Source of the DNA: an uncultured Lachnospiraceae bacterium
Lineage (GTDB): Bacteria; Bacillota; Clostridia; Lachnospirales; Lachnospiraceae
Direction of reading: 5' to 3'
Length of the DNA: 27,339 bases
NCBI GenBank assembly: GCA_902764045.1
Contig: CACWUI010000002.1
Span: 1 to 27,339, forward strand
In this document: positions 6,904 through 14,641 of the stretch, one piece after another
Layout: the number at the start of each line of letters is the position of its first letter
How positions within the stretch are numbered: position 1 is the stretch's first letter
Notes under the pieces: model-generated
Told to the model about the DNA's origin: nothing
Databases searched by the model: none
What the model saw: the letters and a program-made list of their open reading frames with translations, nothing else
Made by a program: the position numbers and the translations under genes

Positions 6904-7879
6904 TTGCTTGCTCCTTATCGTCAAAAAATCCCTTTGCCGCCACGGTGGAATTTACCACCATATCCCGGACTGCAGGCTCCGTGTAGAATGCCATGTGGGG
7001 AAGTACTATCACATTGGGATAACCGTTTAAAATACTGAAATCCTTATTGGTAAGTATCCGATCCTCATGATCAAAATAATACATACCCTTTTCATTTTCT
7101 ATTACATCAAGCCCTGCGAAGCCTATCTTACCGCTCTCTATGGCATCGATCATGGCCTTTGTATCAATAAGCAGACCTCTTGCGGTATTTATCAGCATTA
7201 CTCCGTCCTTCATGCAGGCAAACTCATCGGCACCTATTATATGGTAGTTTTCCTGAGTCCCGGACAGATGAAGGGATAAAATGTCACTTTCGGAAAGAAG
7301 CCGGTCAGGATCCACATATTCCGCGATTCCGGCTATCTCCGGATCGGGATGCCTGTCACAGATAAGTATCCTGCATCCGAAACCCGAAAGCTGTCTTGCC
7401 ACGGTCTTTCCTATATCACCGCCGCCGTAAAGCCCCACGGTACAGTCCCGAAGTTCCCTTCCGAGTCTCCCGTAAAGACCGTAGTCCCGGCCTATGGTGC
7501 GAAGCTGGACATATTTTAATTTCCTGCACCCCATAAGCATGAGCATTATGGCATAATCCGCCACGGCGCAGGGGCTGTAGCTTATGCCCATAACGGGAAT
7601 ACCATATCTTGCAGCCGCTTCTTTATTAATGTGATCCGTGCCCACGGTCCTGCTCATAATGAGCCGCACCCCTGCTTCCTTAAGCTTCACTATCCGCTCC
7701 TCATCAATGGGGCAGGTAATGATATTTATCACATCATATCCTTTCGCAAGGCTGATATTGTCGGGTGTGGGGACCTCGGGCACAGAGTCATATTCTATTC
7801 CCAGTTCTCCGCATATAGTATCAAAAAACTGTCTTTCGTCGTATTCACGAAGACTGTACACAAACATTTTCATACGCAT
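6896..7879 (-). CDS. D-2-hydroxyacid dehydrogenase (D-lactate dehydrogenase-like)
   Basis: This 327-residue NAD-dependent dehydrogenase of the D-isomer-specific 2-hydroxyacid family most likely interconverts pyruvate and D-lactate. The nucleotide-binding glycine motif is GGGDIG at 152-157, with an acidic residue at the end of the next strand (ICDRHPD near 173-179). The catalytic set is present: Arg234 in NTARG, Glu near 261-263 in IENE and His295 in LPHMAF. The stretch YSPCAVADYAIMLMLM and the overall length fit D-lactate dehydrogenases (LdhA/VanH type) better than phosphoglycerate or glycerate dehydrogenases. The ATG at 7879 has AGGAG seven bases upstream. The gene follows dnaB by 47 bases with no clear terminator and overlaps the ThyX-like gene. 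Substrate assignment is tentative. Confidence 0.88.
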   Translation of the reverse strand: MRMKMFVYSLREYDERQFFDTICGELGIEYDSVPEVPTPDNISLAKGYDVINIITCPIDEERIVKLKEAGVRLIMSRTVGTDHINKEAAARYGIPVMGISYSPCAVADYAIMLMLMGCRKLKYVQLRTIGRDYGLYGRLGRELRDCTVGLYGGGDIGKTVARQLSGFGCRILICDRHPDPEIAGIAEYVDPDRLLSESDILSLHLSGTQENYHIIGADEFACMKDGVMLINTARGLLIDTKAMIDAIESGKIGFAGLDVIENEKGMYYFDHEDRILTNKDFSILNGYPNVIVLPHMAFYTEPAVRDMVVNSTVAAKGFFDDKEQAND

Positions 7880-7926
7880 TATTACACTCCTGAAAATTTA
7901 GGATACCGTGGCAGGCTTTTTGTTCC

Positions 7927-9264
7927 TTAATACTTCCTCAGATCCAGATTTGCAAACTTTGTCTGCTCAGGGATCCATGCCAGCTTCACGGTCTTCAGGG
8001 GACCGTTTCTGTGCTTGGCAATGCTTATCTCAGCGATACCTTTTTCCTCCGTATCCGCATTATACTTTTCGTCCCTGTAGATAAACATGACCACGTCAGC
8101 ATCCTGCTCGATGGCTCCGGATTCTCTAAGGTCGGAGAGCACGGGTCTGTGTTCCTGTCTGATATCCGGGGCACGAGAAAGCTGGGAGAGGGCCACCACG
8201 GGAACGTCCATCTCTCTTGCAAGGGCTTTTAATCCCCTTGAGATATCCGCCACCTCCTGCTGCTTTGAGGGCGATGCCTTATCCGGCATGATAAGCTGCA
8301 GGTAATCTATTATGATAAGGCCCAGATTGTTCTCCGCCTTGTATTTCCTGCACCGGGATCTTATCTGGGAGACGCTCATTTCCGGAGATACGTCTATGAT
8401 AAGATTTGCCTTGGCAAGGGCGTCCGTGCTGTCCACGATCCTTTCCCAGTCGTTTACGTTCAGATTACCCTTTCTCATTTTATCTGAATCGACTCCCGAT
8501 TCAATGGAAAGAAGCCTGTCCGCCAGCTGTCTTGCAGACATCTCCAAACTGAAGAAAGCCGTGGTGATGCCTTTTTTCATGGTCACATGCTGGGCGATAT
8601 TAAGCACAAATGCGGTCTTTCCCATGGATGGTCTTGCCGCGATAAGTATAAGGTCAGAGGGCTGGAAGCCCAAGAGACATGAGTCAATGTCCGCATACCC
8701 CGTGGGTATCCCGGAAATAGAGCCTTTGTTTGCATAAATCTCGCTGATCTTTCCTATGGATTCGCTTAATGCTTCTTTTAAGAAAATGCCGTCCTTAGGT
8801 CCTTTGGTCTGGATAAGATTAAAGATACTTTTTTCCGTATCTTCAAGTATCTCCTCCGTGGATCTGTTCCCTGCGTAGCACTCCTCGGCTATTCTTTCGT
8901 TTACATCGATTATGCCTCGAAGCATTGACTTCTCTTTTATGATCCGGGCGTACTGGGGAGCATTTGCCGCAGTAGGGACCGCTCTTGCCAGATCCCCCAG
9001 AAAATCCACGGAGCTTATTTCCTCTGGAGCCCCTTTCATCTTCAGAGCATCCTGCACCGTGATAATATCAAGCTCTTTACCCGAATTACTCAGATCGAGC
9101 ATAGCCTCATAAACGGTTCTGTAGCTCTTATGAAAAAAATCATGGGGCGTTATAAGGGCCTGAACCTCAGTCAGGACCCTGGAGTCGATAAACAATGCGC
9201 CTATAAGAGACTGCTCAGCCTCCAGGCTGTTTGGCATCACCCTTGTAATGATCTTTTCTTCCAT
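7927..9264 (-). CDS. dnaB: Replicative DNA helicase DnaB
   Basis: This hexameric helicase unwinds DNA ahead of the replication fork and contacts primase. The N-terminal domain (about residues 10-110, PNSLEAEQSLIGALF) and the linker are followed by a RecA-like motor domain. Walker A is RPSMGKTA around 211-218, and the Walker B strand is in LGLIIIDYLQLI. Further on, SQLSRAPDIRQ, LSDLRESGAIEQDAD and the C-terminal arginine-containing region (KHRNGP) are all standard. Its length of 445 is normal and no intein is present. The ATG abuts the rplI stop (TAAATG), with AGAGGAAG as ribosome binding site. The gdpP-rplI-dnaB order is widespread in Firmicutes. Probable loaders for this helicase lie at 23510-25463. 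Confidence 0.98.
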   Translation of the reverse strand: MEEKIITRVMPNSLEAEQSLIGALFIDSRVLTEVQALITPHDFFHKSYRTVYEAMLDLSNSGKELDIITVQDALKMKGAPEEISSVDFLGDLARAVPTAANAPQYARIIKEKSMLRGIIDVNERIAEECYAGNRSTEEILEDTEKSIFNLIQTKGPKDGIFLKEALSESIGKISEIYANKGSISGIPTGYADIDSCLLGFQPSDLILIAARPSMGKTAFVLNIAQHVTMKKGITTAFFSLEMSARQLADRLLSIESGVDSDKMRKGNLNVNDWERIVDSTDALAKANLIIDVSPEMSVSQIRSRCRKYKAENNLGLIIIDYLQLIMPDKASPSKQQEVADISRGLKALAREMDVPVVALSQLSRAPDIRQEHRPVLSDLRESGAIEQDADVVMFIYRDEKYNADTEEKGIAEISIAKHRNGPLKTVKLAWIPEQTKFANLDLRKY

Positions 9265-9711
9265 TTACGCTTCCTCTACGCTTACCTTCAAAGTTGCAAG
9301 GACTTCCTTGTGCAGCTTTATGGGCACATCATACATGCCCACTTTTTTTATGGTGTCATCCAGTTTGATCTTTTTCTTATCCACTGTGATCCCCGCCTGT
9401 TTTTTTAATTCCTCGGCGATCTCCTTGGAGGAAACGGCACCGAAAAGCTTGCCTTCTGCTCCCACCTTCACAGGAATGGTTATATTTGTCTCTGATATCT
9501 TTAATGCCTCTTTCTTTGCATCAGCCAGTTCTTCCGCCGCTATCCTTCCTTCCTTTGCCTTTGCGTCCTTAAGTTCGGAAAGATTGCCGGCGGTTGCTTC
9601 CTTACCTATTTTCTTGGGAAGGATAAAATTTCTGGCATAACCGTCGCTTACATCCACAACCTCGCCTTTTTTCCCAAGTGACTTTACATCCTCAAGCAGT
9701 ATTATCTTCAT
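9265..9711 (-). CDS. rplI: 50S ribosomal protein L9
   Basis: This 148-residue protein is a large-subunit component near the L1 stalk. The N-terminal domain begins MKIILLEDVKSLGKKGEVV and contains the conserved GYARNFILPK signature. A long connecting helix of Ala, Glu and Lys residues (about 42-75) leads to the C-terminal RNA-binding domain. The ATG at 9711 is preceded by AAGGAGAG and lies a few bases ahead of the gdpP stop (about 1 base apart), so translation is probably coupled. dnaB starts immediately after its stop. Confidence 0.98.
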   Translation of the reverse strand: MKIILLEDVKSLGKKGEVVDVSDGYARNFILPKKIGKEATAGNLSELKDAKAKEGRIAAEELADAKKEALKISETNITIPVKVGAEGKLFGAVSSKEIAEELKKQAGITVDKKKIKLDDTIKKVGMYDVPIKLHKEVLATLKVSVEEA

Positions 9712-9712
9712 G

Positions 9713-11734
9713 TCAGATCTCTCCTTCCTTTATCATCTCGTCTAATGTTTCTTTTATCTTTTCAATGGCTTCTTCCGTGGTGCAGCCTTCAAGCTGGGCA
9801 CCGGCCGTGCCCAGGTGTCCGCCGCCTCCCAGCCTTTCCATTACAAGCTGCACATTTACCTCGTCAATGGATCTGGCGGAAACATAAACCTTACTTTCAC
9901 GTTCCGTAACCACAAAGGATGCCTTTATCCCGGATATATCAAGCAGCACGTTTGCCGCCTTGGCACAGCCCACGGTGGAGTTTTCCTTTTCATCACATTC
10001 AAAGACCGACAGGGCGTATTCACCTTTATAAACTTCCGCATTGTGAACCGCCTTTGCAATGGAGCGGTACTCACTCATGTCAGATCGTAACAGTTTTCTT
10101 ACACGGCTGACATCTGCGCCGTTTCTTCTCAGGTATGCAGCTGCTTCAAAGGTCCTGGGTCCCGCTTTTGTATTGAAATTGTCGGTGTCGATAACTATAC
10201 CCGCATAAAGTGCATCCGCCTCGGTACCTTTCAGTTTGATATCCAGGTTTGAAAACTGCATCAGCTCGGTAATTATCTCGGAGGACGACGATGCAAATGT
10301 ATCCACATGGGAAAGCACCACTCCCTTTATGGGATTGTCCCCGGTGCGGTGATGGTCAAAGACTATCTTTGATCCCGCCGTTTCCAGTATTTCGGGGCAA
10401 TCCGTCATTTCCGGTCTGTTTACGTCGACCACTATGACCACCGTGGAGGAATCAGCGAGTTCAATGGCTGTTTCGGAGTCAATAAACATATCCTCCTTAT
10501 ATTCCTCCCTGCCCTTAAGTCTTTCGTAAAAAGGCTCTATGCCGGCAGACAGATCATTTACTACTATATGGGTCTTGGTCCCCAGTTCATCTGCAAAGCA
10601 GTAAAGCCCTACGGCAGCTCCAAAAGCGTCCATGTCCGGAAATTTGTGTCCCATTATTATCACACGTTCCTTGCTCTCAAGGATCTTGCGAAGGGCATGG
10701 GCCTTAACCCTGACCTTAACCCTGGTGTTGGTCTCACCCTGCTGGCTCTTGCCTCCGAAGTAATACTGTTTCTCATCGTCCTTTACAACCGCCTGGTCAC
10801 CGCCGCGTCCCAGGGCAATCTCCAGAGCGTCCTTTGCAACCTCATAACATTTTTCATAATTCTCAAAGCCGGTGCCCACACCTATGCTCAGGGTAAGTGT
10901 CATATCGTTTTTAAGCTCAACAGATTTCACATCCTCTAAGATGCTGAACTTATCCTTCATAAATCCGATAAGATCAACATTCCTGAAAATAGCGATAAAT
11001 CTGTCCTTTTCCAGTCTTCTTACAAAGGAACCGCTGCCGGCAAAATAGTCGTAGATCTTTTTCTCAATTATTCCCGAAACAACGGACTGGGAAAGATCGT
11101 CGGTGCTTTCCACCACGTCCTCGTAGTTGTCTATATCAATGACCGCAGCGGCAAAACTGTTGTCCTTTAATTTTTGCTCAACCTTTGTAACCTCGGTAAT
11201 ATCATAAAGATAAATGGTGATGAAGTTGTTTCCGATCTTGGATACGTTTTCGATCTCCGCTCTGTAGATCTTATCCTCATGTTTTACTTCAATCTCCGCC
11301 AGCTCGTTTGCCTTGGGGAAAACATTGGGTGTTATCTCCTTTAAGATCGTGGCTATATTTTTATTGAAATTAAAATCAACATCCGCGATCTCCGCCATGG
11401 CCCTGTTTAACCAGAGGACCTTGCCCTTCTGGTCCAGGATGCAGTAAGGGATGTTCAGTTCTTTAAGAAGCTTGTTCTGTACCTGGGAATATCTGGCGGA
11501 AAATTTCAGCATGTCATTTAACATGTTTCTTTTTACCGCAGTGATAATGTAGATAAAGATCCCGGTGTAGATACCGAAACCTATAAGCAGTATCCACCAG
11601 AATTCATTCCTGAACACAAAAAACAAAACCACAAGCGCGGAAAAAATAACCTCGGCGGCAACGGACCAGTAAACGGCCCTGCCCAGGCTTCCCGTAAGCT
11701 TGTAGTCTTCGTCATTTATGTTTTTCCGGGACAT
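9713..11734 (-). CDS. gdpP: Cyclic-di-AMP phosphodiesterase GdpP
   Basis: This membrane-bound phosphodiesterase hydrolyses c-di-AMP and so affects wall homeostasis, potassium uptake and stress responses. It has 673 residues from the ATG at 11734, which has GGGAGG six bases upstream; the in-frame TTG at 11764 lies at the predicted promoter and is unlikely. Two N-terminal transmembrane helices (about 23-42 and 46-66) precede a PAS-like region (about 85-180). A degenerate GGDEF domain (about 195-320) lacks the GGDEF loop residues. The DHH domain carries GHKFPDMDAFGAA at 362-374, VVDVNRPE and DHH at 460-462, and DHHA1 has RLGGGGHLGTAGA near the end. All catalytic motifs are intact and the length is typical. 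It begins the gdpP-rplI-dnaB unit, after the rpsR terminator and from its own promoter. Confidence 0.97.
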   Translation of the reverse strand: MSRKNINDEDYKLTGSLGRAVYWSVAAEVIFSALVVLFFVFRNEFWWILLIGFGIYTGIFIYIITAVKRNMLNDMLKFSARYSQVQNKLLKELNIPYCILDQKGKVLWLNRAMAEIADVDFNFNKNIATILKEITPNVFPKANELAEIEVKHEDKIYRAEIENVSKIGNNFITIYLYDITEVTKVEQKLKDNSFAAAVIDIDNYEDVVESTDDLSQSVVSGIIEKKIYDYFAGSGSFVRRLEKDRFIAIFRNVDLIGFMKDKFSILEDVKSVELKNDMTLTLSIGVGTGFENYEKCYEVAKDALEIALGRGGDQAVVKDDEKQYYFGGKSQQGETNTRVKVRVKAHALRKILESKERVIIMGHKFPDMDAFGAAVGLYCFADELGTKTHIVVNDLSAGIEPFYERLKGREEYKEDMFIDSETAIELADSSTVVIVVDVNRPEMTDCPEILETAGSKIVFDHHRTGDNPIKGVVLSHVDTFASSSSEIITELMQFSNLDIKLKGTEADALYAGIVIDTDNFNTKAGPRTFEAAAYLRRNGADVSRVRKLLRSDMSEYRSIAKAVHNAEVYKGEYALSVFECDEKENSTVGCAKAANVLLDISGIKASFVVTERESKVYVSARSIDEVNVQLVMERLGGGGHLGTAGAQLEGCTTEEAIEKIKETLDEMIKEGEI

Positions 11735-11767
11735 AAACTGCCTCCCACTGAAAAAATCGTGCAATAT

Positions 11768-11776
11768 ATTATATCA
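11768..11776 (-). promoter_or_regulatory. Extended -10 promoter of gdpP-rplI-dnaB
   Basis: On the minus strand TGATATAAT gives a perfect TATAAT (11768-11773) with a TG extension (11775-11776). No good -35 hexamer is present at 17 bases (TCTTTT at 11791-11796, inside the uridine tract of the upstream terminator). Transcription would begin near 11761, just after the rpsR terminator, and requires the gdpP start to be at 11734. Confidence 0.6.
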
Positions 11777-11788
11777 CATTTGAGTGGG

Positions 11789-11823
11789 GAAAAAGAACCC
11801 CGAAGGATCAGTTCCTTCGGGGT
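11789..11823 (-). terminator. Intrinsic terminator of rpsF-ssb-rpsR
   Basis: On the minus strand a perfect 10-bp stem CCCCGAAGGA/TCCTTCGGGG (11798-11807 and 11813-11822, 5-base loop) is followed by TTCTTTTT. This is a strong rho-independent terminator separating the ribosomal-protein operon from gdpP. Confidence 0.93.
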
Positions 11824-11853
11824 CGCATATCTCATAATACTATAGATTTAAGA

Positions 11854-12204
11854 TTACTCTACCGTATAAGGCATAAGAGCCACGTGTCTTGCACGCTTTA
11901 CCGCAAGGGTAACGGCTCTCTGATGCTTTGCGCAGTTTCCGGTGATCCTTCTGGGTAAGATCTTTCCTCTCTCGGAAACATACTTCTTAAGAGTGTTCAC
12001 ATCTTTGAAGTCGATAGGCTTTGTCTCGTCCTCGCAAAAAGCGCAAACCTTTCTTCTTCTTCTGATGGGTCTTCTTCTTACCCTGGAATCTCCTCTGTCC
12101 TGTGACTCCTCTGAACCTGAAGTTCCTGAGGAAGCATTTTCATTTTCAGCTGCACCCTGAGTTTCGGTAACAGCTTCTTCTACGATATTTTCTTCTTCTG
12201 ACAT
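11854..12204 (-). CDS. rpsR: 30S ribosomal protein S18, with acidic N-terminal extension
   Basis: S18 binds S6 on the platform of the small subunit. The conserved core is residues 46-116 (KVCAFCEDE, FKDVNTLKKYVSERGKILPRR, TGNCAKHQRAVTLAVKRARH). It is of the zinc-type (C+) form: Cys54, Cys57, Cys91 and His94 make a likely zinc site. The protein has 116 residues, against roughly 75-90 usual for S18. The extra 40 at the N-terminus are acidic and Ser/Gly-rich (EEEN, SEESQDRGD), followed by an Arg-rich patch (RVRRRPIRRRRK). The ATG at 12204 has AGGAGG six bases upstream, so the extension is probably genuinely translated. It is the last gene of the operon and ends at a strong terminator. Confidence 0.96.
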   Translation of the reverse strand: MSEEENIVEEAVTETQGAAENENASSGTSGSEESQDRGDSRVRRRPIRRRRKVCAFCEDETKPIDFKDVNTLKKYVSERGKILPRRITGNCAKHQRAVTLAVKRARHVALMPYTVE

Positions 12205-12219
12205 AATAATCCTCCTGAA

Positions 12220-12690
12220 TTATTTGAATGGAAGTCCTTCATCATCCACACTGTCAGGGATATTCATAAAGTCCTGGCTCTCCGGAGCATCAGACACAGC
12301 TCCCGCCACATCAACCCGGGGAGAATTGTAGACAGGCGCCTGTCCTCCCGCCGCTGCAGCTTTACTTTCGGCAAACTCGATATTTTCCGCGATAACATCC
12401 GTGGTATATACCGTCTGACCGTCCTTATTGGTATAACTGCCTGTCTGAATACGTCCGCTGAGACAAACTTTAGTACCCTGATGTAAATACTTGTTAACAA
12501 ATTCAGCCTGCTTTCCGAAGGCTGTGCAGCTGATAAAATCAGCCGTCTGTTCTCCACTGTCTCCGCCTGCTCTGCGTCTTCTGTCCACCGCAAGAGTAAA
12601 TCTTGCGATCTCAAGTTCACCGTTGGCTGTATTGGCCATACGCTGAATGGGGTCGCGTGTAAGCCGGCCCATTAATACTACATTGTTCAT
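12220..12690 (-). CDS. ssb: Single-stranded DNA-binding protein
   Basis: SSB coats single-stranded DNA during replication and repair. The OB fold spans about residues 1-105, starting MNNVVLMGRLTRDP and including FTLAVDRR, DFISCTAFGKQAEFV, GRIQTGSY and TDVIAENIEF. A low-complexity linker leads to the acidic tail DDEGLPFK, the partner-binding tip, which here carries a Lys after the usual terminal Phe. The start at 12690 is chosen because it gives the family N-terminus and has AAGGAG seven bases upstream. An in-frame ATG at 12735, overlapping the rpsF stop as ATGA, would add 15 atypical residues. The product has 156 residues. It lies between rpsF and rpsR in the standard order. Confidence 0.97.
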   Translation of the reverse strand: MNNVVLMGRLTRDPIQRMANTANGELEIARFTLAVDRRRRAGGDSGEQTADFISCTAFGKQAEFVNKYLHQGTKVCLSGRIQTGSYTNKDGQTVYTTDVIAENIEFAESKAAAAGGQAPVYNSPRVDVAGAVSDAPESQDFMNIPDSVDDEGLPFK

Positions 12691-12731
12691 AGTCTTTCTC
12701 CTTATAGCGTCAGCAGTGAAAGTGTTGTTGA

Positions 12732-13019
12732 TCATTCCCCTTCTCTAACAATGAGAAAACGGAGTACATTGTTTGTAATACGAAGCTGTTTTTCGATCCC
12801 TGCGGGAGCCTCGGGTCCTGCCTGGAATTTAATAAAACAGTACCAGCCCTCGTTCATCTTCTGAATGTCATAAGCAAGTCTCTTCTTCTCCGGGGTTCCC
12901 GGATCCGTAACGCTGCCGCCGTTCTTCTCAATGAGGCCCTTCACCTGCTCTAAGCATGCATTTCTCGCCTCATCATCAACGCTCGCACTGACTATTAATG
13001 TTAATTCGTAATTGTTCAT
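12732..13019 (-). CDS. rpsF: 30S ribosomal protein S6
   Basis: S6 is a small-subunit platform protein that dimerises with S18. The 95 residues begin MNNYELTLIVS and include the RLAYDI...GWYCFIKF pattern and NVLRFLIVR near the end, all typical. The ATG at 13019 follows a near-perfect AAGGAGGTG ribosome binding site. It is the first gene of rpsF-ssb-rpsR, with a strong promoter (13129-13158) and a structured leader of about 100 bases, consistent with feedback control by the S6-S18 pair. Confidence 0.98.
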   Translation of the reverse strand: MNNYELTLIVSASVDDEARNACLEQVKGLIEKNGGSVTDPGTPEKKRLAYDIQKMNEGWYCFIKFQAGPEAPAGIEKQLRITNNVLRFLIVREGE

Positions 13020-13122
13020 TTGTCTTTACACCTCCTTTTGGTCTTAGTGGTCTTTCCCGTAAAGTCAGGAAAAACAAGGATAATCCTCTGCCGTGGGCAG
13101 GGAAATTTAAAGATTATCACAG
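13020..13122 (-). promoter_or_regulatory. Structured 5' leader of rpsF-ssb-rpsR
   Basis: The transcript can form an outer 7-bp helix, GATAATC with GATTATC (13112-13118 and 13079-13085). An asymmetric internal loop on the 5' side leads to an apical hairpin CTGCC-CAC-GGCAG (13088-13100) extended by two G-C pairs past a bulge. A weaker TTTCC/GGAAA hairpin lies nearer the ribosome binding site. Many bacteria control rpsF through a leader bound by the S6:S18 dimer. The location and helix fit, but the CCG trinucleotide described for that motif is not present on the transcribed strand, so this may be a variant or another structure. Confidence 0.6.
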
Positions 13123-13128
13123 TGGGAC

Positions 13129-13158
13129 ATTTTATCATGAAACAAAATATAAAGTCAA
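13129..13158 (-). promoter_or_regulatory. Promoter of rpsF-ssb-rpsR
   Basis: On the minus strand TTGACT (13153-13158) and TAAAAT (13129-13134) are 18 bases apart, with a TG one base before the -10. Transcription would start near 13122, a few bases before the outer helix of the leader. It is divergent from the thiE promoter. Confidence 0.75.
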
Positions 13159-13182
13159 TGGGCGAAATTTACTCTTTTAAGG

Positions 13183-13188
13183 TATAAT
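13183..13188 (+). promoter_or_regulatory. Probable -10 element of thiE
   Basis: A perfect TATAAT lies 26 bases before the thiE ATG. No convincing -35 hexamer is seen at 16-19 bases spacing. The leader would be only about 20 bases, too short for a TPP riboswitch. Confidence 0.45.
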
Positions 13189-13213
13189 CTGTAAAGACAG
13201 GAGGATGACAAAC

Positions 13214-13855
13214 ATGAGATCCGTAAAAGAATTATTATACAGTTTTCCCGTATACGGCATGACTGCCGAGGACTTATCCCACAGCCGTGACAATATTTCC
13301 GATGTGGCTGATATGCTTGAGGCAGGCGTAAAAGTTATCCAGTACCGGGAAAAAGAAAAAAGCGGTCTTGAAATGTACCGCCAGTGCGTAAAGCTTCGCG
13401 AAATGACCGCCGATGCGGGCGCTTTATTTCTGATAGACGACTTTACCGATCTGGCCCTTGCCGTCGGAGCAGACGGGGTGCACATCGGTCAGGATGATAT
13501 GCCCATTGAAGCCGTGCGCAATATTACAGGCGATGATTTTATCATCGGTCTTTCCACCCACTCCCCGGATCAGGCACTTGATGCGGTAAAGAGAGGAGCG
13601 GACTATATCGGAGTGGGTCCCGTTTATGAAACCCATACCAAAAAAAATGTCTGTGCCCCCGTAGGTATCTCCTACCTTGACTGGGTGGTCGCAAACATTT
13701 CAATCCCGTTTGTCGCCATCGGCGGTATAAAAAAACATAACGTATCAGAGGTATTCTCCCACGGCGCCGGATGCGCCTGCCTCGTAACGGGGATCGTAGG
13801 TGAGGCGGATATAAGGGCGGCGGTAAGTGAGATCGCCGCCCTGAAAACACCTTGA
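13214..13855 (+). CDS. thiE: Thiamine phosphate synthase
   Basis: ThiE joins the pyrimidine (HMP-PP) and thiazole (THZ-P) halves to make thiamine phosphate in the cytoplasm. The TIM-barrel motifs are in order: VIQYREKEKSG near 41-51, LIDDFTDLALAVGADGVHIG near 73-92, QDDMP, GLSTHS near 112-117, DYIGVGPVYETHTKK near 130-144 and VAIGGI near 167-172. LIDDF differs from the usual LINDR. The length is 213 residues, normal for the family. The ATG at 13214 is preferred over the ATG at 13205, because AGGAGG ends at 13204: nine bases before the former and directly against the latter. The gene is alone, flanked by rpsF (divergent) and a response regulator (convergent), without other thi genes or a TPP riboswitch. 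Confidence 0.93.
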   Translation: MRSVKELLYSFPVYGMTAEDLSHSRDNISDVADMLEAGVKVIQYREKEKSGLEMYRQCVKLREMTADAGALFLIDDFTDLALAVGADGVHIGQDDMPIEAVRNITGDDFIIGLSTHSPDQALDAVKRGADYIGVGPVYETHTKKNVCAPVGISYLDWVVANISIPFVAIGGIKKHNVSEVFSHGAGCACLVTGIVGEADIRAAVSEIAALKTP

Positions 13856-13917
13856 GACTTATCTTCTCCTTCTCTTTCTGCGGTATGCACCGGCCGCTGC
13901 AGCGTTTCCGGTTATAT

Positions 13918-13950
13918 AAAAAACTGCCCGCCTCTGCGGACAGTTTTTTT
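13918..13950. terminator. Bidirectional terminator between thiE and the response regulator
   Basis: An A-tract and AACTG-C-CCGC (to 13931) pair across a CTCT loop with GCGG-A-CAGTTTTTTT (from 13936), with one C/A mismatch. U-runs are produced in both directions, so it ends thiE on the plus strand and the kinase/regulator pair on the minus strand. The regulator's stop codon lies two bases away. Confidence 0.92.
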
Positions 13951-13951
13951 A

Positions 13952-14641
13952 TCATCCTTTAAAACGGTACCCGACTCCCCAGATGGTCTCTATGTACTGG
14001 GGCTTTGCGGTATCCGCTTCTATCTTCTCCCGTATCTTTTTGATATGCACGGTTACCGTGGCGATGTCTCCCACGGAATCCATATCCCATATCTCACGGA
14101 ACAGTTCTTCTTTCGTATATACATGATTGGGATGCTCCGCAAGAAATGCCAGCAGATCAAACTCCTTTGTGGTAAAGGATTTCTCCTCGCCATCCACAAA
14201 GACCCTTCTTGCAGTCTTATCGATCTTGATCCCTCTGATCTCGATGATCTCATTTTCCGGCTTATTATCAGTGATGAGTCTTTCATAGCGGGCAAGATGA
14301 GCTTTTACCCTTGCCACAAGTTCGCTGGGGGAGAAGGGCTTTGTCATATAGTCATCGGCGCCTACCCCCAGACCCCTGATCTTGTCTATGTCTTCTTTCT
14401 TCGCAGACACCATGATTATAGGAACATTCTTTTCGGCTCTTACTTCCTTGCATATCTCAAATCCGTCTTTCCCGGGAAGCATGATGTCAAGTATGATGAT
14501 GTCAAAATCCTCATTCAAAGCTGCCTCCAGCCCTGAGTTTCCGTCAGACTTGATGGTGACATCAAATCCCGAAAGCTCCAGGTAATCACTTTCTATCTCG
14601 GCAATGGCTTCTTCATCTTCAACTATAAGTACTTTACTCAT
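13952..14641 (-). CDS. OmpR/PhoB-family response regulator
   Basis: This 229-residue two-component transcription regulator has a receiver domain at residues 1-120 with acidic residues in VEDEE (8-11), phospho-acceptor Asp52 in IILDIMLPGKDG, Ser79 in VSAKK and Lys101 in TKPFSP. The winged-helix DNA-binding domain (about 132-229) contains KEFDLLAFLAEHPNHVYTKE and ends in WGVGYRFKG. The ATG at 14641 has AAGGAGG five bases upstream. That site sits in the very end of the kinase gene, which overlaps this gene by 8 bases (ATGAGTAA), so synthesis of the pair is coupled. The output targets cannot be told from sequence. Confidence 0.96.
   Translation of the reverse strand: MSKVLIVEDEEAIAEIESDYLELSGFDVTIKSDGNSGLEAALNEDFDIIILDIMLPGKDGFEICKEVRAEKNVPIIMVSAKKEDIDKIRGLGVGADDYMTKPFSPSELVARVKAHLARYERLITDNKPENEIIEIRGIKIDKTARRVFVDGEEKSFTTKEFDLLAFLAEHPNHVYTKEELFREIWDMDSVGDIATVTVHIKKIREKIEADTAKPQYIETIWGVGYRFKG

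Noticed and set aside
1336..7879. VanY-type peptidase and D-lactate dehydrogenase as a vancomycin-resistance cluster
   Set aside because: They lie about 5 kb apart in different transcription units, and no D-Ala-D-Lac ligase or VanX is present.
12691..12735. Upstream ATG for ssb overlapping the rpsF stop
   Set aside because: It adds 15 residues not found in SSB, while the ATG at 12690 has AAGGAG at correct spacing and the family N-terminus.
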